A stretch of DNA of 64,000 nucleotides from Hypericum androsaemum (lineage: Eukaryota > Streptophyta > Magnoliopsida > Malpighiales > Hypericaceae): NCBI GenBank assembly GCA_963995505.1, contig OZ023199.1:2666001-2730000 (forward strand), in the 5' to 3' direction. The notes under the pieces were generated by a model. That model saw only the letters and a list, made by a program, of their open reading frames with translations. It was not told where the DNA came from and made no database searches. Shown here one piece after another: positions 36,011 through 48,194 of the stretch (position 1 is the first letter of the stretch; each line of letters opens with the position of its first letter). The position numbers and the translations under genes were made by a program.

Positions 36011-39000
36011 TCAGAGCGAGAGGTCCGAGCAGGGCCTAACCTTCACGATTTTCGACTCGGAGCTCGGATGCGGATAGCACGCCAAGATACACATGTTGAA
36101 ATCCTAGTTTGCGACACGAAAGAACAAGCGTAATGGTTTCAGTATCCAGCTACTGTTGGAATAGGGCCAATTACAGTTGGACGAGAAAAGATGACACAAA
36201 GTTCTTTCCCTAAACAAGTAAGTAAAAAACTTGGAGGACACAAGAAAGACAGCTAAACAGCAAAAGGGCAGAACTCACCCTGTGTGGATCGACCCTCAAA
36301 GTTTCCACGTTCATAGAATGCCCAACGCCCGAGCCCTGTCATGAACACAAATCATCCGTTCTTTCAATATGTTACTTGATCAACCAATTGATGAGATTAT
36401 ATGTGGAGGACAGGTTTAGCAAAAACCATGCAATGATGTGTAACTGTTTAGGCATAGAACTTTAAGATCCGATATACCTTCACGACCATGTCCTTGAGAC
36501 ATCTTCCAGTTTGGGCACAGCAGACACGAACTACGTTTTCATAGCAACTACTACTGACGATATAATCCCTCCCATTCATATAATATGAGCTGGTGTAATT
36601 CTGGTTTATCCCTGTAGGTTCAATCTCAAAATTCAAGTTGACCCTCCCATCCACAGACAACATTTGGAAAACCTGCAACAAACGCGCACACGCTAACTAA
36701 GTAATCAAGTAACTCCATTAGAAAGATAGGTTATCAAAGTGCTTGCAATAAGCAAAGCAGAAATCTCCAAATCTGGCAGCCTAATTCTGTCCAAGATGAC
36801 TGCATGTATAACACTGCAATCTGGAATTCTTTGTAAAATTAAACAAGATGGGATTGCAATTAGGGAAAATTAGACCGTAGAGCAGGAAGACAATGACTGC
36901 GTCCAAAATTGGACAGTTGATCCGAAATACCTCATTGTCATCAGCCGATGCAAGAAGATAGTGATCATCCGGAGAAAAGCAGACCCTAACATTCCCCATC
37001 AAACTTGATGTAGTATAGCAAGGACGTACTGGCTTCTGTCTCAAGTCCCATAGCTTGACATTTTGAGAGGAAGTAGCAAAAATGGACGGAGAATGATTCG
37101 AAAACTTCACAACATTAATGCGCTCTCTATGCATATTAGTAAAAACTTGTATCTGTCTCCCACCGTTGATGTCATACAAAGCAACATCTATGGAGTCACC
37201 GCTTGCCAGAAATAGCTCATCGGTGGAGTTGACATGAACAGATGCCCACCGATCAAAGCCGTGAAAAGCAACTGAATTATCTGTCCTGGCACCTGCTGCA
37301 CACACATTCCCAATGTCGTACAATCTCAGGGAACCAATATCCGATCCTGCTATAAGCTAGCATTCCATAAAGAGGCAGCAAGGAAACCAGAATTAGCCTC
37401 AGTACACTGCTCGTGCAGATGATCAAATACCCAAATCTCAAGCAAGCCAACAAAGCCTTTCTATGGCAACTGCGAAGTCTGAGAAGTAATCACGGACAGC
37501 GCAAACATATTTGAACAAAATGTTGAACCAGGCAAACATAGGTCGAACCACACTTCAACTAGAAGGACATAAGAAAGTAAAAATGAGATGAAAGATGGTG
37601 ATGAACAGAAAGGCCATATAGGTGGTAAGAGAAAACAAGTATGTAGCAGACCAACTTGCATCTTCCATAAGGAAATCAGATACCTTGGAAGGAAATTTCT
37701 TGAGCCAGCAAAGTCCTGATACACTACTGTATGCCTCAATTGACGGAATATAACTAACCATTTTTCCGTTCTCATGATTGATGACTACTACTTCACCCTT
37801 AAAAGTGCCAAACACCATCAGGCTACAGACAGAAGGATGGTACTCAAATTGCCTGGGATGAAACCTCCTTACTCGATTTTCAGAATCGTAAACTGTTATA
37901 GAAAGTGAGCACGACGATGGCCAAGCAGATCCAACTATGGCAGCAGACAAGGATCGAGTATACATGTATTGAGAGTTTCTCTAAGAGAATGGTGGCCTTC
38001 TACTATTATCGAGTTTACGATACCGTCTCTCTTTAAGTTCCCGGTCATACAAGATGCTCACAACACTCTCTTTCTGCTTCCGTTTGTTGTATGGCAAGTA
38101 TTCCAAACATTTTGAGAATGTAACACCAGCACTCTCCTTGTCAATATTTCTAATAGGCAGGTTATCTAAAATTTTCAACTGTGGCAATGAAACTATCATG
38201 AATTGTCTGTAATGCTTCTTAGAGCATATAGATGAAGCATGACGAGAAATACATTTCAAACCAACATCAACAGAAGGTTGTTCTGAAGCATCCGCAAGCG
38301 ACTTTTCATCCCAGCTCCAACGTTTTGCATACGGTACCTGCCAAATTAATACAGAAAAACTTGAAAGACGGTAATGTTTTAACAAAGAAAAAGGGAAAGC
38401 ATGAGACTCGGTCCATGATCAGGAACATAAAATTGCAAGTGGGACATGCATTGTGTCTAGATGATACAAGAAGATCTTATTGTTAATGACAGTGCAAAAC
38501 CATGTCGTAAATGGAGCCATTTATCATGTTGAAGATGAAATAAGAAAGAAACACAAGTTTAAGAAACCTACTTCGTTACCATCTAAAGACACCTCCATCA
38601 TGATTTCATCATCCTCGCTTACAGCCATATCTCTCAAGGACGCTGGCTTGCTGATTGTTTCTTGTGTAGTAAAGTTCAGATCCATAATTTCACCGACTTC
38701 CATAAATGATTCTCTGACATCACTGGAACTATTTGTCTGACCCAAATCAAGTTGGTCATTAAACTTATGAGCTGATGATGCTGCACTATCATCGCAGCTG
38801 GAACTATTTGTCCGACCCAATTCAAGTTGGTCATTAAACTTATGAGCTGATGATGCTGCACTATCATCGCAGCAAACCCACTCCTGAAACCATAATTTCT
38901 CAAGAGTTGAGACTTTAGATAGCCCGTCAACTGAGGTCCAGAGATTTGAAACACTCGTGCCGCACATGGAGAGAGAAACTAGGTTCGGCATAGAAGCGAA

Positions 39001-40681
39001 ACAATTCTCTTCAAAGCTTCTGATTGAATTATTGTAATCAAGATTAAGTGTGTGCAGATGCCTGAAGTCCCCAGCCATGTTGAGCCTCCCGAATAATTGA
39101 AACCTCAGATACAGAACTTGGCATGCCAAGCCTCTCTCTGATATCTCCCTGTGATTAAAATGAAATTAGTCCAAAAAAGTAGTGGTGAGTAACTTGAACC
39201 ATGCTTCATTATGCTAACTATTTTCTCTTTTCTAAATGGAAAAAAAAACAAAGTCTATAAACAGCTAACTCTACAAGATTCATCAGGGAAAAAGGCACCA
39301 CCAAATAGTAGCCATGAAACAAATTGTTGTAGCGAAGGATCAGAAATCAAGACGCATATAATAAATATAGGGAGCTCAGATCAGAAACGATCAACCCAAT
39401 TTGAAAGAAAAGATGAATTAAACTTTGAAAAAGTTCTAAACAGCCAAAAAGAACTATTGACAAAATAAAGAATTTCATATTCAGAAAACGATACTTCTAC
39501 CCTCAACTAATAGCAGATCAGCGACTCATTCTAGGGATACTCTTTGCTGCTAATGTTTTTCTAGAAACTTGAAACTAATGACTCCAGATAAATATGTACC
39601 TCAAAAAGTCTTTCCCAAGGGATAAAATCCGAAGAGTAACTACTCGAAGCTTCTCCTTCATACAATACATCAATGACAAAGCATGTTCTCCACTTAATGT
39701 ACATGATGGTCCACCATGCACATCAACCGCTTCAATCTCAGAACTATGAATAGCCGAACATACATCAAGAAGCGGGAGAAATTCATCATCTTTGACGTGA
39801 TCCATGAAAATAACCAACCTACAGGCCTTATTCGACAATTTCACCCCCTCCGCCTGAACAACAATAAGTAGCAAGGGACCTTGAGACACCATAGATGCAG
39901 CCATTCCATAATGTCAGGAACAAAAAAATCAGACAAACTTGAACACCAACCTGAAAGAAGCTACGCATAACAGACCTATTCGGCTCAATTCCTTGCACCA
40001 TACATGAATTGGTATAACTAGAAACAAACAGGAATTAGTGTAAGATTGGAAGTAACAACACCATGTAGAAATTTCCATACAAAATTCTACTCTATTTTTC
40101 AGAATGAGTCAACTTTCACCTCTTCTAAACAATCTACCAACTTGATTCTCCATTATTCTGTCAACATCTCCCCAACAAAATGTAAACAATCAACTATCAA
40201 ACAAAAGAAGGGACTTCCGATTTGGAACCATTCCCAACTTAGTTACGAGTCCCACATTGAGTGTGGCGTGTTGTTGAGCTCAATTTATAAGCGTAGAAAA
40301 TTCATCAACTTTTTTTTAAGTTTCGGGTTCGATATGACAATTTTGGTAAGTCTGGTTCTGTTATGTCCAAAGGGAAACCCGTGCTTGCACCAAACAGGGA
40401 AATCCAACTTTAATGTTTAGGAAAACTTTACTTTGGTTCGGCAATTTGACACATATAGCATTGTGGTTTAAAACTCATCGAAATTGTTCATGTGGTTTCA
40501 ATGACAGTTGCCCATCTGCCCAAACCCGAAACGACATCGTTTTGTGACTACAAGGCACGCCAACTTGGAAAAAGATTTACCCCCATGGTGCTGTCGTCTT
40601 TAAAGGTAAATTTCAAAACAATCATAAAATTTATTTATATTTTTTCAAAACCCCCCACAATTCCAATTCCAATTTCCCTTC

Positions 40682-40715
<34 letters not shown>

Positions 40716-40949
40716 AAACCAAATAAAATTATTTCTCTCTCTTCCTCCCTCCACGGCGACGCCCTTTCCTAGCAAACTATACGAGATCTTTACAAAACCA
40801 ACGGGAAACCCAAAGTTGATCCAACACTGAAGTAACAAGAAAAATGTTTCTCTCTAATAACCGAAAAACTTCTTTGCAGTTTTACTAAATAAAAAATAAT
40901 AAAAATTTCGGATTAAATCATTCTGCAAACCAGTAAGTTACCTATCCAT
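36011..40949 (-). CDS. DHU1-like LRR plus WD40 (DWD) protein with in-frame stop
   Basis: Related to DWD HYPERSENSITIVE TO UV-B 1, a proposed substrate receptor of CUL4-DDB1 ubiquitin ligases. Exons: 40949-40942, 40017-39951, 39853-39600, 39148-38572, 38337-37684, 37356-36931, 36672-36478, 36335-36279 and 36103-36011; 777 codons with phases consistent. The N-terminal half has leucine-rich repeats (LHTLNLDYNN, MPNLVSLSMCGT). The C-terminal half has WD40 repeats, including VKLWDLRQKP, which carries the WDxR (DWD) box, then FSPDDHYLLASADDNEV. Codon 421 is TAG (37983-37981), between the two halves; the same frame continues on both sides and a 23-nt intron is not plausible. A 75-bp tandem duplication adds 25 residues (38725-38874). 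Coding exon 1 is only 8 nt. Either a pseudogene, a read-through product, or the WD40 part is translated separately. Confidence 0.8.
38725..38874 (-). repeat. In-frame 75-bp tandem duplication in the DHU1-like gene
   Basis: Two copies, offset exactly 75 bp, encode SSAHKFNDQLELGRTNSS and SSAHKFNDQLDLGQTNSS. The divergence is small, so the duplication is fairly recent. It preserves the reading frame. Confidence 0.85.
40685..40713. repeat. (CT)n microsatellite
   Basis: About 14 CT units in the first intron/leader region of the DHU1-like gene. Confidence 0.9.
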
Positions 40950-40955
40950 ATGTCT

Positions 40956-41162
40956 TCATCTTCTTCTCTGGAGCATTTCATCAAACAGCTTGACGACACC
41001 ACCCAATAGAAGGGAATTAACCCCGAACCCGAACCCGAACCCGAACCCGAACCCGAACCTGCGGACGCGGCCGATCAGCGAGGAGCAGAAGCAGTTGATC
41101 AAGGCCGCGGAGAAGAGGTCATTGAAGTCGCCGATGGAGGGCAGCGGCTTGGAGCTGTTCAT
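40956..41162 (-). other. Upstream ORF in the DHU1-like leader
   Basis: A 68-codon open frame (41162-40956) precedes the proposed DHU1-like start codon at 40949 and ends with TGA six bases before it, in the same frame. It encodes MNSSKPLPSIGDFNDLF then a (Phe-Gly) run from the hexamer repeat. If transcribed with the gene it would be a long uORF. It may instead be captured sequence in the candidate MULE-like element. Confidence 0.4.
41024..41059. repeat. (CCCGAA)n hexamer microsatellite
   Basis: Six uninterrupted GAACCC units within the GC-rich leader of the DHU1-like gene. The minus strand translates it as Phe-Gly repeats. Confidence 0.9.
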
Positions 41163-41612
41163 CCGGGGAACGGCGGCGTTTCGATGGAGGAGGAGGAGGG
41201 GGAGCTGAGGCTGTCTTCTTGAGCTTGGATAGGGACATGGTGGGGTCAGGGAGGGGACAGTGGCTACGTATTTGGTGAGTGTTGGAGAGAGACCGGAGGA
41301 AGGGGAATAATTGGAATTCTAAGAAAGATAAAAACAAATTTTGCGATTGTTTTGAAATTTGTCTTCATGACAAGTTAGCACGCGAAGGTGCCACGTAGGC
41401 CAATTCGAACTATCCATTATTAAAATTTTATCGAATTTATCGAATTTCAATTATCATTTATTTGCTTACCCCTACACCAAACAACATCGTTTGAGTTCGG
41501 ACAAGCGGACAACTGTTTGAACTTTGAAGTCCTATTGAAACCGTTGAAATCGCGGAGGCCATTTTGATGTGTTTTAAACTATAGAGTTACACGTGTCAAG
41601 TGGTCAAATTAC

Positions 41613-43228
41613 ACCAGAAATTTTCAATATTTTTCGCATGCACTTGCTACTTGTTAAAGTTTGCATTAACGTCGAAAATCTAAACCATTCCGCTTGCTCT
41701 TTCGTGTGGAAAACTAGGATTTCAACCACGATCCTAGTTTGGTGTACAGATAGATATTAAGAACAATTATAAAGGGATGTCAGCGATGTCTCTTTTCCAA
41801 GAACAATTGTAACAACGTTCTAGTGAATCAATAAAAAAATATTAGGGATTCAAAGTCCCTCCTCTACTGACCAAAAAAAGAAGAACGAAGTCGGTGTTTT
41901 GTGAAGAATGGGTCTTCTAGATTCTCCGGCTCGATTTGGGACCTTTCATTGGGCTTATATTGAGTCCTTAACTACCATTGGCCTCTAGAGGCCCATTAAA
42001 GTTTCTTTACTTCGGTCAACAGCCTATAAAAAAAGCATCAATAAACAACAAAATGCCCTCTTGACCCGAGAGATTATCATATAAGATTAATTTTTTTAAA
42101 AGGTAAAAAAAAAATTACACTATGATACTATCAGGTTTTGAATTTTCGACCTCCTACATTTTTACAACTTTGTATGTAGTTTGGCTACAAGTTCTTTGGT
42201 TACAAGATGAATTTAATTTGTTAGATTCAAAATAATAAAATTGAATGGTTGACCATTTAATATATTTACACAAAATAAATTACTATGTCTACGTACAAAT
42301 CATAAAAAATTAATAAATTATAATTAATTCTTTGTCTAGATTCAAGTTAAGCAAAATATCAATAATAATTGCACTTACTATCTCATAACAAAATCAACAG
42401 TTTCTTGACTTTCTAAACAATTTACTATTATTTTAATAATTTGTAAAAATATCAAAAATGCAAGTTTAGTAGAAACAAGTATTTTAAAATATTTTTCAAA
42501 TTTATAAATATATAAAAATATATGTATTTTATAAAAAATATCATTTTATGTAAAAGTCATGACCAAAATTTAATTTAGAGAGTTTATAACTTTCCTTTTT
42601 TTTAAGGGTATATATGACTTCTCTTATCGAGCGCAGTCACCAATCATACCAAATGAATTCTACGTAATTCTAACGTTACCTTGTCTACGACAAGATCTCA
42701 ATTGGAGTAGTAAATAATGTACACGTGTTCATTTTATTTTGATCACCATATGTAAATAATTCAGAGTCTCTTACCTTAATATAGTTTTTTATCTTCTGAA
42801 AATTATTACCTTATTATGATTATAATCCAGACTTTCAGCTTATTTTTAGGTTTCTTTTTAAGAGGTTGACTTTCACCTTTTGGTTGTTAACTCAGCCACA
42901 TGGGGGATCTTCACGGTTGTAAATAATACATGGCTTTCCGTTTGTGTGCGGCGCAGTACAGTAGGCTCAATGTTCAATATAATTATTAAAAAAAGAGCTT
43001 TCCACAAAAAAAAGTTAAAAAAAGAGGAAAAGGGTGTGGATGAAGGAGACACAGCGGGCATATGGAATGTAGGTTTGTAGTTGAAATCTGTGTTATAGCA
43101 TAAATTTACGAAAATAAAATAATTTTGGATTATATTTATGATATAATGTACACAAACATGCAGAATATAGTTATATATGTGAATGGTTTTTCCTATAAAT
43201 ATAGTCTCTTAAATCTCAACTCACCCTT
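41613..43228. other. AT-rich gene desert
   Basis: No genes. At 41745-41880 a segment ending TACTGACCAAAAAAAG could be the 3' end of an old retroelement with a poly(A) tail, but I could not find a target duplication. Confidence 0.4.
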
Positions 43229-43506
43229 TTTGAGAATACTCAATTACCTAATGTAAGAGTTTGTGGACAAATTCATAAGTATGGTAAATTCACATACCTA
43301 TTTTCTAAATATTTTAGGTTGGATATAGAGATTCTAACATGGTGTCAGAGCGGGTTAATTTCATGTCTATTATTGTGCTCGCACGAGAAGACGTGTTGAA
43401 AATACCACATTGTTTAGTGCAAGAGTGGTGGACAAATTTATAAGTGTAATAAATCCACATACCCATTATCTTAAGATTTTAAGTTGGATATGAAAATTTT
43501 AACCAC
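43229..43506 (+). mobile_element. TRIM/SMART-like miniature LTR retroelement
   Basis: Two diverged direct repeats of about 110 bp (43229-43339 and 43394-43504), offset about 164 bp, share GARAATAC, GTGGACAAATTYATAAGTRT, ATYCACATACC and TTGGATATRRARATT. Right after the first copy is TGGTGTCAGAGC (43340-43351), one mismatch from TGGTATCAGAGC, the tRNA-Met primer-binding site of plant LTR elements. The 54-bp interior has no coding capacity. This is the layout of a terminal-repeat retrotransposon in miniature. Clean boundaries and a target duplication are not resolved. Confidence 0.65.
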
Positions 43507-44019
43507 ATAACTTAAGTCACTAGTTTTGCATGTTCTTCATTTTATTTTAAATTAAGTGTAAGCATTAATATTATGAGTTTATGACTAGCGAAATTAAAGG
43601 ATAAACCTTCCAGTAATATTGATATTATTTTTTCTTGGTCAATTATCCCAGGCTATCTCCAACCGTGAATTGATCGTACCGATGAAATCTTTCTGATGCT
43701 TTAGCTTGTCACCTTATTGGCATCTCCATCCCATGATCCAGACAAAAAAATTCAACAACATTGTAACTACCCGTTTTGGAAATCATATATTATACTATTG
43801 GAAAGTGACAAGATCTACATGGGTGATGTTTTTCTGATAATATTATAAGGTGACTATTTTTGTCCCAAATACTAAGCATTTTTTTTGGTGGAAAAATACT
43901 AAGCATGTTAGAAGTGACAGTTTCACGAGCATTGTCAAACAGTATTTCTACGGCTGTAATTGAAAATCTCATATTAATCCAAAATAGTATTGTATAGATT
44001 CATTTAAATAATCGGTTGT

Positions 44020-44190
44020 TGGTTAGAACTACGTGTTGGTTGGCATCTCGAGATTTCTTAATTAGTTAGAATGATTTTATTATTGGTTAATCTAAATGTT
44101 AGTTAACATTTTGAAATCTTTTTATTAAATTGAAATAATTTCATGATCTAAATATTGGTTGATATCTCAAAATTTTTAGTTAAGTTATAA
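44020..44190 (+). repeat. Decayed tandem repeat, period about 66 bp
   Basis: Three degraded copies of a unit with GTTRGTTRRCATYTCRAGATTTYTTAATTA-like content (TTGGTTGGCATCTCGAGATT, TTAGTTAACATTTTGAAATC, TTGGTTGATATCTCAAAATT). No coding content. Confidence 0.4.
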
Positions 44191-45199
44191 TGTCCAGGTA
44201 CACTTATTTTAGTTTGTCCACCGGTACCATTTATCGTCCTTTTGTGAATCGAACAAAAGACCCACTAAAAGCTATGCCTACAATAAAATCTCCTCGGGGA
44301 ATCTGTTTGGGACACTAATAGTCTAATACGCCACAACATAATTACATTATTCTAACAACACATCCTGAAAATTGATAGTAATGATATGGTCAAAGGCGAA
44401 AACTACATCAACCAGATATCTGGCTATTTAGCTATATTTGCTTTTTTTTATTATATGGTCTGACGAGGATTGATGCGACTATCTATTGGGATAGATGTTA
44501 CCTCAAGTTTCAAGGAAAATAATAGTGATAAAATTTGGGTATAATCAAGTGGCATTCATATGAACAAAAATAAACATTAATTGCCTAACAAAAATAAACA
44601 TTTATGGAGAACTCACAAAGAATGACTAGAGTTCGTACATGGGATCGAAACTTAATATTAATGTGCGTTAGAATATTTTTATCCATTAAAAATTTTAAGG
44701 CAATACATCAAGCCAAAATTTGCACGAATTTTGATTTCGTCAACGTACTATGATACATAGATCGTGCGGACAACAACGAATTACAAAATCAAACTGCTCT
44801 AATAAATCTCATAATTTGCATAAAGCAGTGAGGACTACTCGGCTTAATCAGGATCAATGTACCAATATTGTAGACTACTCGGCTTAACATCATCAAAATA
44901 TCACTAATAAATACTTCACTTGATATATAATTTTGAGCCTTTTGAATAATATAAAAAACCACTAATAAATACTTAACAATATTTTTAAAGATTAAAATTC
45001 GAGACTGTAGAATTAGTTTCTTCCCAATTGATTTAATTACTTATTAATATCATCATTGTTAATTAAATTAAGCTAATTATCTGATTTGTTGCTTTGATTT
45101 ATACAATAAAGACACACAAAAAAATTATGAATAGAAATATGTTACTTTTCCAATGCCAATCCGTGTCTATTTTTTAGTGGAATTATTAACCACTTGAGT

Positions 45200-45655
45200 T
45201 TATATATTAAGACTTAGTTTTAAAATACGGGTTTTGGTATGACCCGAAAATCTGCCATTTTCCTTTTTCCGGTCGGACCAGTCAGACCGCCGGTCGGACC
45301 AAAAGTTTTTTATTTAAAATATATTATTTTTATAGTATTTAATTGTAAATGGTAGGGACTATTTTGTATTTTTTTTCCTTCCCCCACTCACTTACCTACC
45401 CAAGTTTTATTAAAATTATTTTATTTTAAACACCACTTACCAAATTTAACTAAAAAAAGTATAACACAAAAAATCGAACTAAATCGGGTAAATTTCGAAC
45501 CAAATCGGGTAAGTTCTGGTCGAACTGGTGATTTCCGGTCGAAACGAAGCTAAAAACCACCCGATCTGACCAGAACCTGTTTTGACCCTAAAAATGAGCC
45601 ACTTTTACGGTCCGACCAGTCAGACTACCAGTCGAACCACATTTTTTAAAACTAT
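45200..45655. repeat. GGTC/GACC-rich MITE-like element
   Basis: Ends TAGTTTTAAAATA (45210 region) and TTTTTAAAACTAT (45645 region) are inverted. Inside both ends are GGTCGGACCAGTCAGACCG and GGTCCGACCAGTCAGAC. The interior is AT-rich with ATCGGGTAARTTTCGAACC-type copies. Same family appearance as 22025-22625. Target duplication not resolved. Confidence 0.45.
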
Positions 45656-46830
45656 GATTAAGAGCGTAAAGAGTTAAGACTGTAAAGCCATACGATCTTG
45701 TCATAGATTGTGGTCCGCAGCCGCGGTGGTGGCTCTGGCGGCTACAAAAATAAAACCTTTTGAATATATAATTAAATTAAGCAATGTGAACTTAGAGAAA
45801 AATCCAAATCAATAATTTAATTTTACAATAATTGAACTGCATAATTGTTAATTACGTTGAACCATCATCGTCTAATGGAACTCTCTGTACGTAAGCAGTA
45901 AGCTGGATTTCTCTGAAACTACTATTTATTTATACACTTGTGTATAACTTATATGCAACAAATATGCCTATCCACTTGCAAATGGTCCATTAATAATAAA
46001 AAATCGAGGAATGTTTGCCAATAATAGGAAAACCATAGGGTCCCATTAATTTCATCTTTCAGATTATGTTCACCTGAAAGCCTTCCTGTTCCGTCTTGTA
46101 TTTCTATTCACATTGAAATGAACATGGCAAGGATGATTTAAAAAAGCAGCAAACAAGAGGCTTAAAATAGAATGTGTTTTCGTGTGTGGCATGTTCAAGA
46201 ATTTAATGGCCGATCGACTCATGGTTTACACGAATTTGATTAAATCATGTTCGAATCAAATATTCATACATTTAAATGATTTGAGTTCTGACCAACCCAC
46301 AAATATGGACACATGCATTTGGATATTATGGTACACCTGGGAGACAAGGATGGTGCACTCATTTTAAGACAAAAATATATGTTTGAATTGAACACGGTAC
46401 CATGTTCTTCAACCGTTTCAATGCATGGCAGCCAATAATTGTTCCATCAAGTCGCCATTTTCTTTTCTAAGGAGATTTGACTTAACAATACAGTATATGA
46501 TAATTTGACGAGGTTTAGAAAGAAAATATAATTAGGTGTAAAATTTTATCTTTAAAAAATTTTGTTCTTTTTCTATATTTTTTTTAAAGATAAATTTAAA
46601 CTATGATTATATTTTTAAGGAGTAATACCGCATGCAACAAGTTCAAGTAGAGGATTATGTCGATAAGGCTCCATTTGTTTTGTCGAAAATACTTTTCCAA
46701 AAAATGATTTCCAAAGTTTTCTAACATAATTAAGCAAAGCTTTTAAATTTATGTTTTTTTAACTTAAAAAATTTGGGTGAAATATTGTATCGTGTCATGA
46801 CTACTATACTGTCTGTGCCTGTGATCAATT

Positions 46831-47388
46831 TGTTGTTTGTCAGAGTGGTGTACTTGATTAGGATCTACTTCAGTCGAGGCAAGTGTTGGACACTTTCTCC
46901 GTAAGACGAGATTGCCACGTATATTTCAGTGCGGTACGGGCTTCGGCAATCGTCCCTAAGATACAACGACTGTTTAGGGCATTTCCAAGACCGTTGCACA
47001 CGTATCTCGAAACTTTCGGGCGAACCCTTATATACCCAGAACTTTCGGATTTTTTTCTAAGTGAAGAACGGGGGGAGAGGAGAAGTCAACAATGCTAGGA
47101 TGTGCATGTGCTGCTGGGATGAGGAAATGGCAAGGAGGGCACGCCTATTTATAGGCTGGAGGAGGCAGGGAGGCAGCCACCCCGAAGAGACGCGTCTGCT
47201 CGGCCAACAGACTGTCTGGCTGCGCTCGTGGCCCTTCGGTGGCTTCTGGAGCCTTCCAGGCGCTCCAGGCTGCGCTGGCGCCCTTTCGCGACGGTTTTCG
47301 CAAGTGTGCCACAAAGCGCCCATTGCGACCTGCGTCCAATGCGCCATGCGCACACGCACGTGCGCGTACGCGTGCGCATGCTCGTGCG

Positions 47389-47433
<45 letters not shown>

Positions 47434-47651
47434 ACGGTACTTCGCACCGTCCTCGCAGGCAGCTAGCGGTGGGTCAGCCTTTTGGATAGCCAATCAAGTT
47501 GAGAGGCAAGGAGGGGAATTTCTTATAAACAAGGAAATCCTCCTTGCTCTAATCAATGTGGTATTGCCCCATTCATTTCCCTTTTGAGCCTCCACTTTGG
47601 GCCTTTCCACTTTGGGCCAAATGCATTAAAATATGCATTCAAAACCCAACA
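46831..47651 (-). repeat. Copia 3' LTR (821 bp)
   Basis: Shares its terminal segments with the 5' LTR but has about 365 extra base pairs in the middle, including GCCTATTTATAGGC (TATA-box like, 47143-47156) and a (TGCTCG)n hexamer array (47380-47432). Coding potential on both strands in the hexamer array is an artefact of the repeat. Confidence 0.88.
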
Positions 47652-47660
47652 ATCCCCCAC
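47652..47660 (-). other. Copia polypurine tract
   Basis: On the coding strand GTGGGGGAT immediately precedes the 3' LTR start TGTTGGG. This is the expected position and composition for a plus-strand primer. Confidence 0.75.
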
Positions 47661-48194
47661 ATGAATGATGATTAATGCATGCAGACTCTAATCGAAAGTT
47701 CTGACGTGTTATTATTGCATCGAGACAGGTAGCTTGCGGCTTTGAACCTTCTCTAGTAATATGTTATCGGATTTACTCGCTGCTCGGTGAACGTGATGTC
47801 TTGAACCGTCAGCTTTTGGTGTAAACCAAGACAATAACATTTACACAATAATAACCCTAGTATATTTAGGTTCTCACGTTGTGTCCGTTTCGGCCATGGA
47901 CCGTATCTTGGATTCATAAGTGTTTTTCCCATTTGAAGCGGCCTCACTTCACACTTACATAGGTGATCTCCTATCAGGAGTATCCTGCCATACTCCACCT
48001 TAATCAAGGTATAGGAATCATTAAAAGCGTAATGCTTAACCTTACCACACCGCTGCAGGTTAACACCTGGGCAGCTTCTGAGAATGAGAAAGGTTCCAGG
48101 TGATTCACAGAACCCTCCATAACTTAGTTATCTCATTGAACCAAGTTTGTGGGATCTCCACTCATCATGGTTGAGTTACCGCTATGGACATTCT
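47661..48194 (-). other. Copia 3' internal non-coding region
   Basis: About 530 bp between the end of pol and the polypurine tract with no open frame of note. Such a 3' untranslated stretch is usual in long copia elements. Confidence 0.6.

Larger units (their letters stand above)
40437..41612. mobile_element. Candidate MULE-like element enclosing the 5' end of the DHU1-like gene
   Basis: The left arm (40437-40575) resembles the reverse complement of the right arm (41612-41360). Shared motifs in order: TTTGACACRTRTA, TAGTTTAAAAC, CAGTTGYCC, AACGAYRTYGTTTT, then GGCACG-CCAACTTG-like sequence. Between the arms is a GC-rich stretch (40990-41270) with short open frames. The arms are diverged and I could not define a 9-bp target duplication, so this is a candidate only. 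Confidence 0.4.
43507..46825. other. AT-rich gene desert
   Basis: No host gene recognised. Contains a decayed tandem repeat near 44020-44190 and a MITE-like element near 45200-45655, listed separately. Confidence 0.4.

Noticed and set aside
37955..38010. A mini-intron that would splice out the DHU1-like TAG
   Set aside because: The only GT...AG pair around it gives a 23-nt intron, shorter than any plausible plant intron.
41024..41059. Telomere-like repeat
   Set aside because: The unit is CCCGAA, not the plant telomere CCCTAAA; only six copies are present.
41745..41880. Poly(A)-ended segment that might be a second LINE 3' end
   Set aside because: No coding remnant and no target duplication could be found.
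43340..43351. Possible tRNA gene piece (TGGTGTCAGAGC)
   Set aside because: This is the complement of a tRNA 3' end, as in LTR primer sites; no tRNA cloverleaf surrounds it.
47061..47587. Several long open frames on both strands, with poly-Arg/Ala, Ser/Thr or Val/Leu runs
   Set aside because: They arise from the (TGCTCG)n repeat within the copia LTR and are not a gene.
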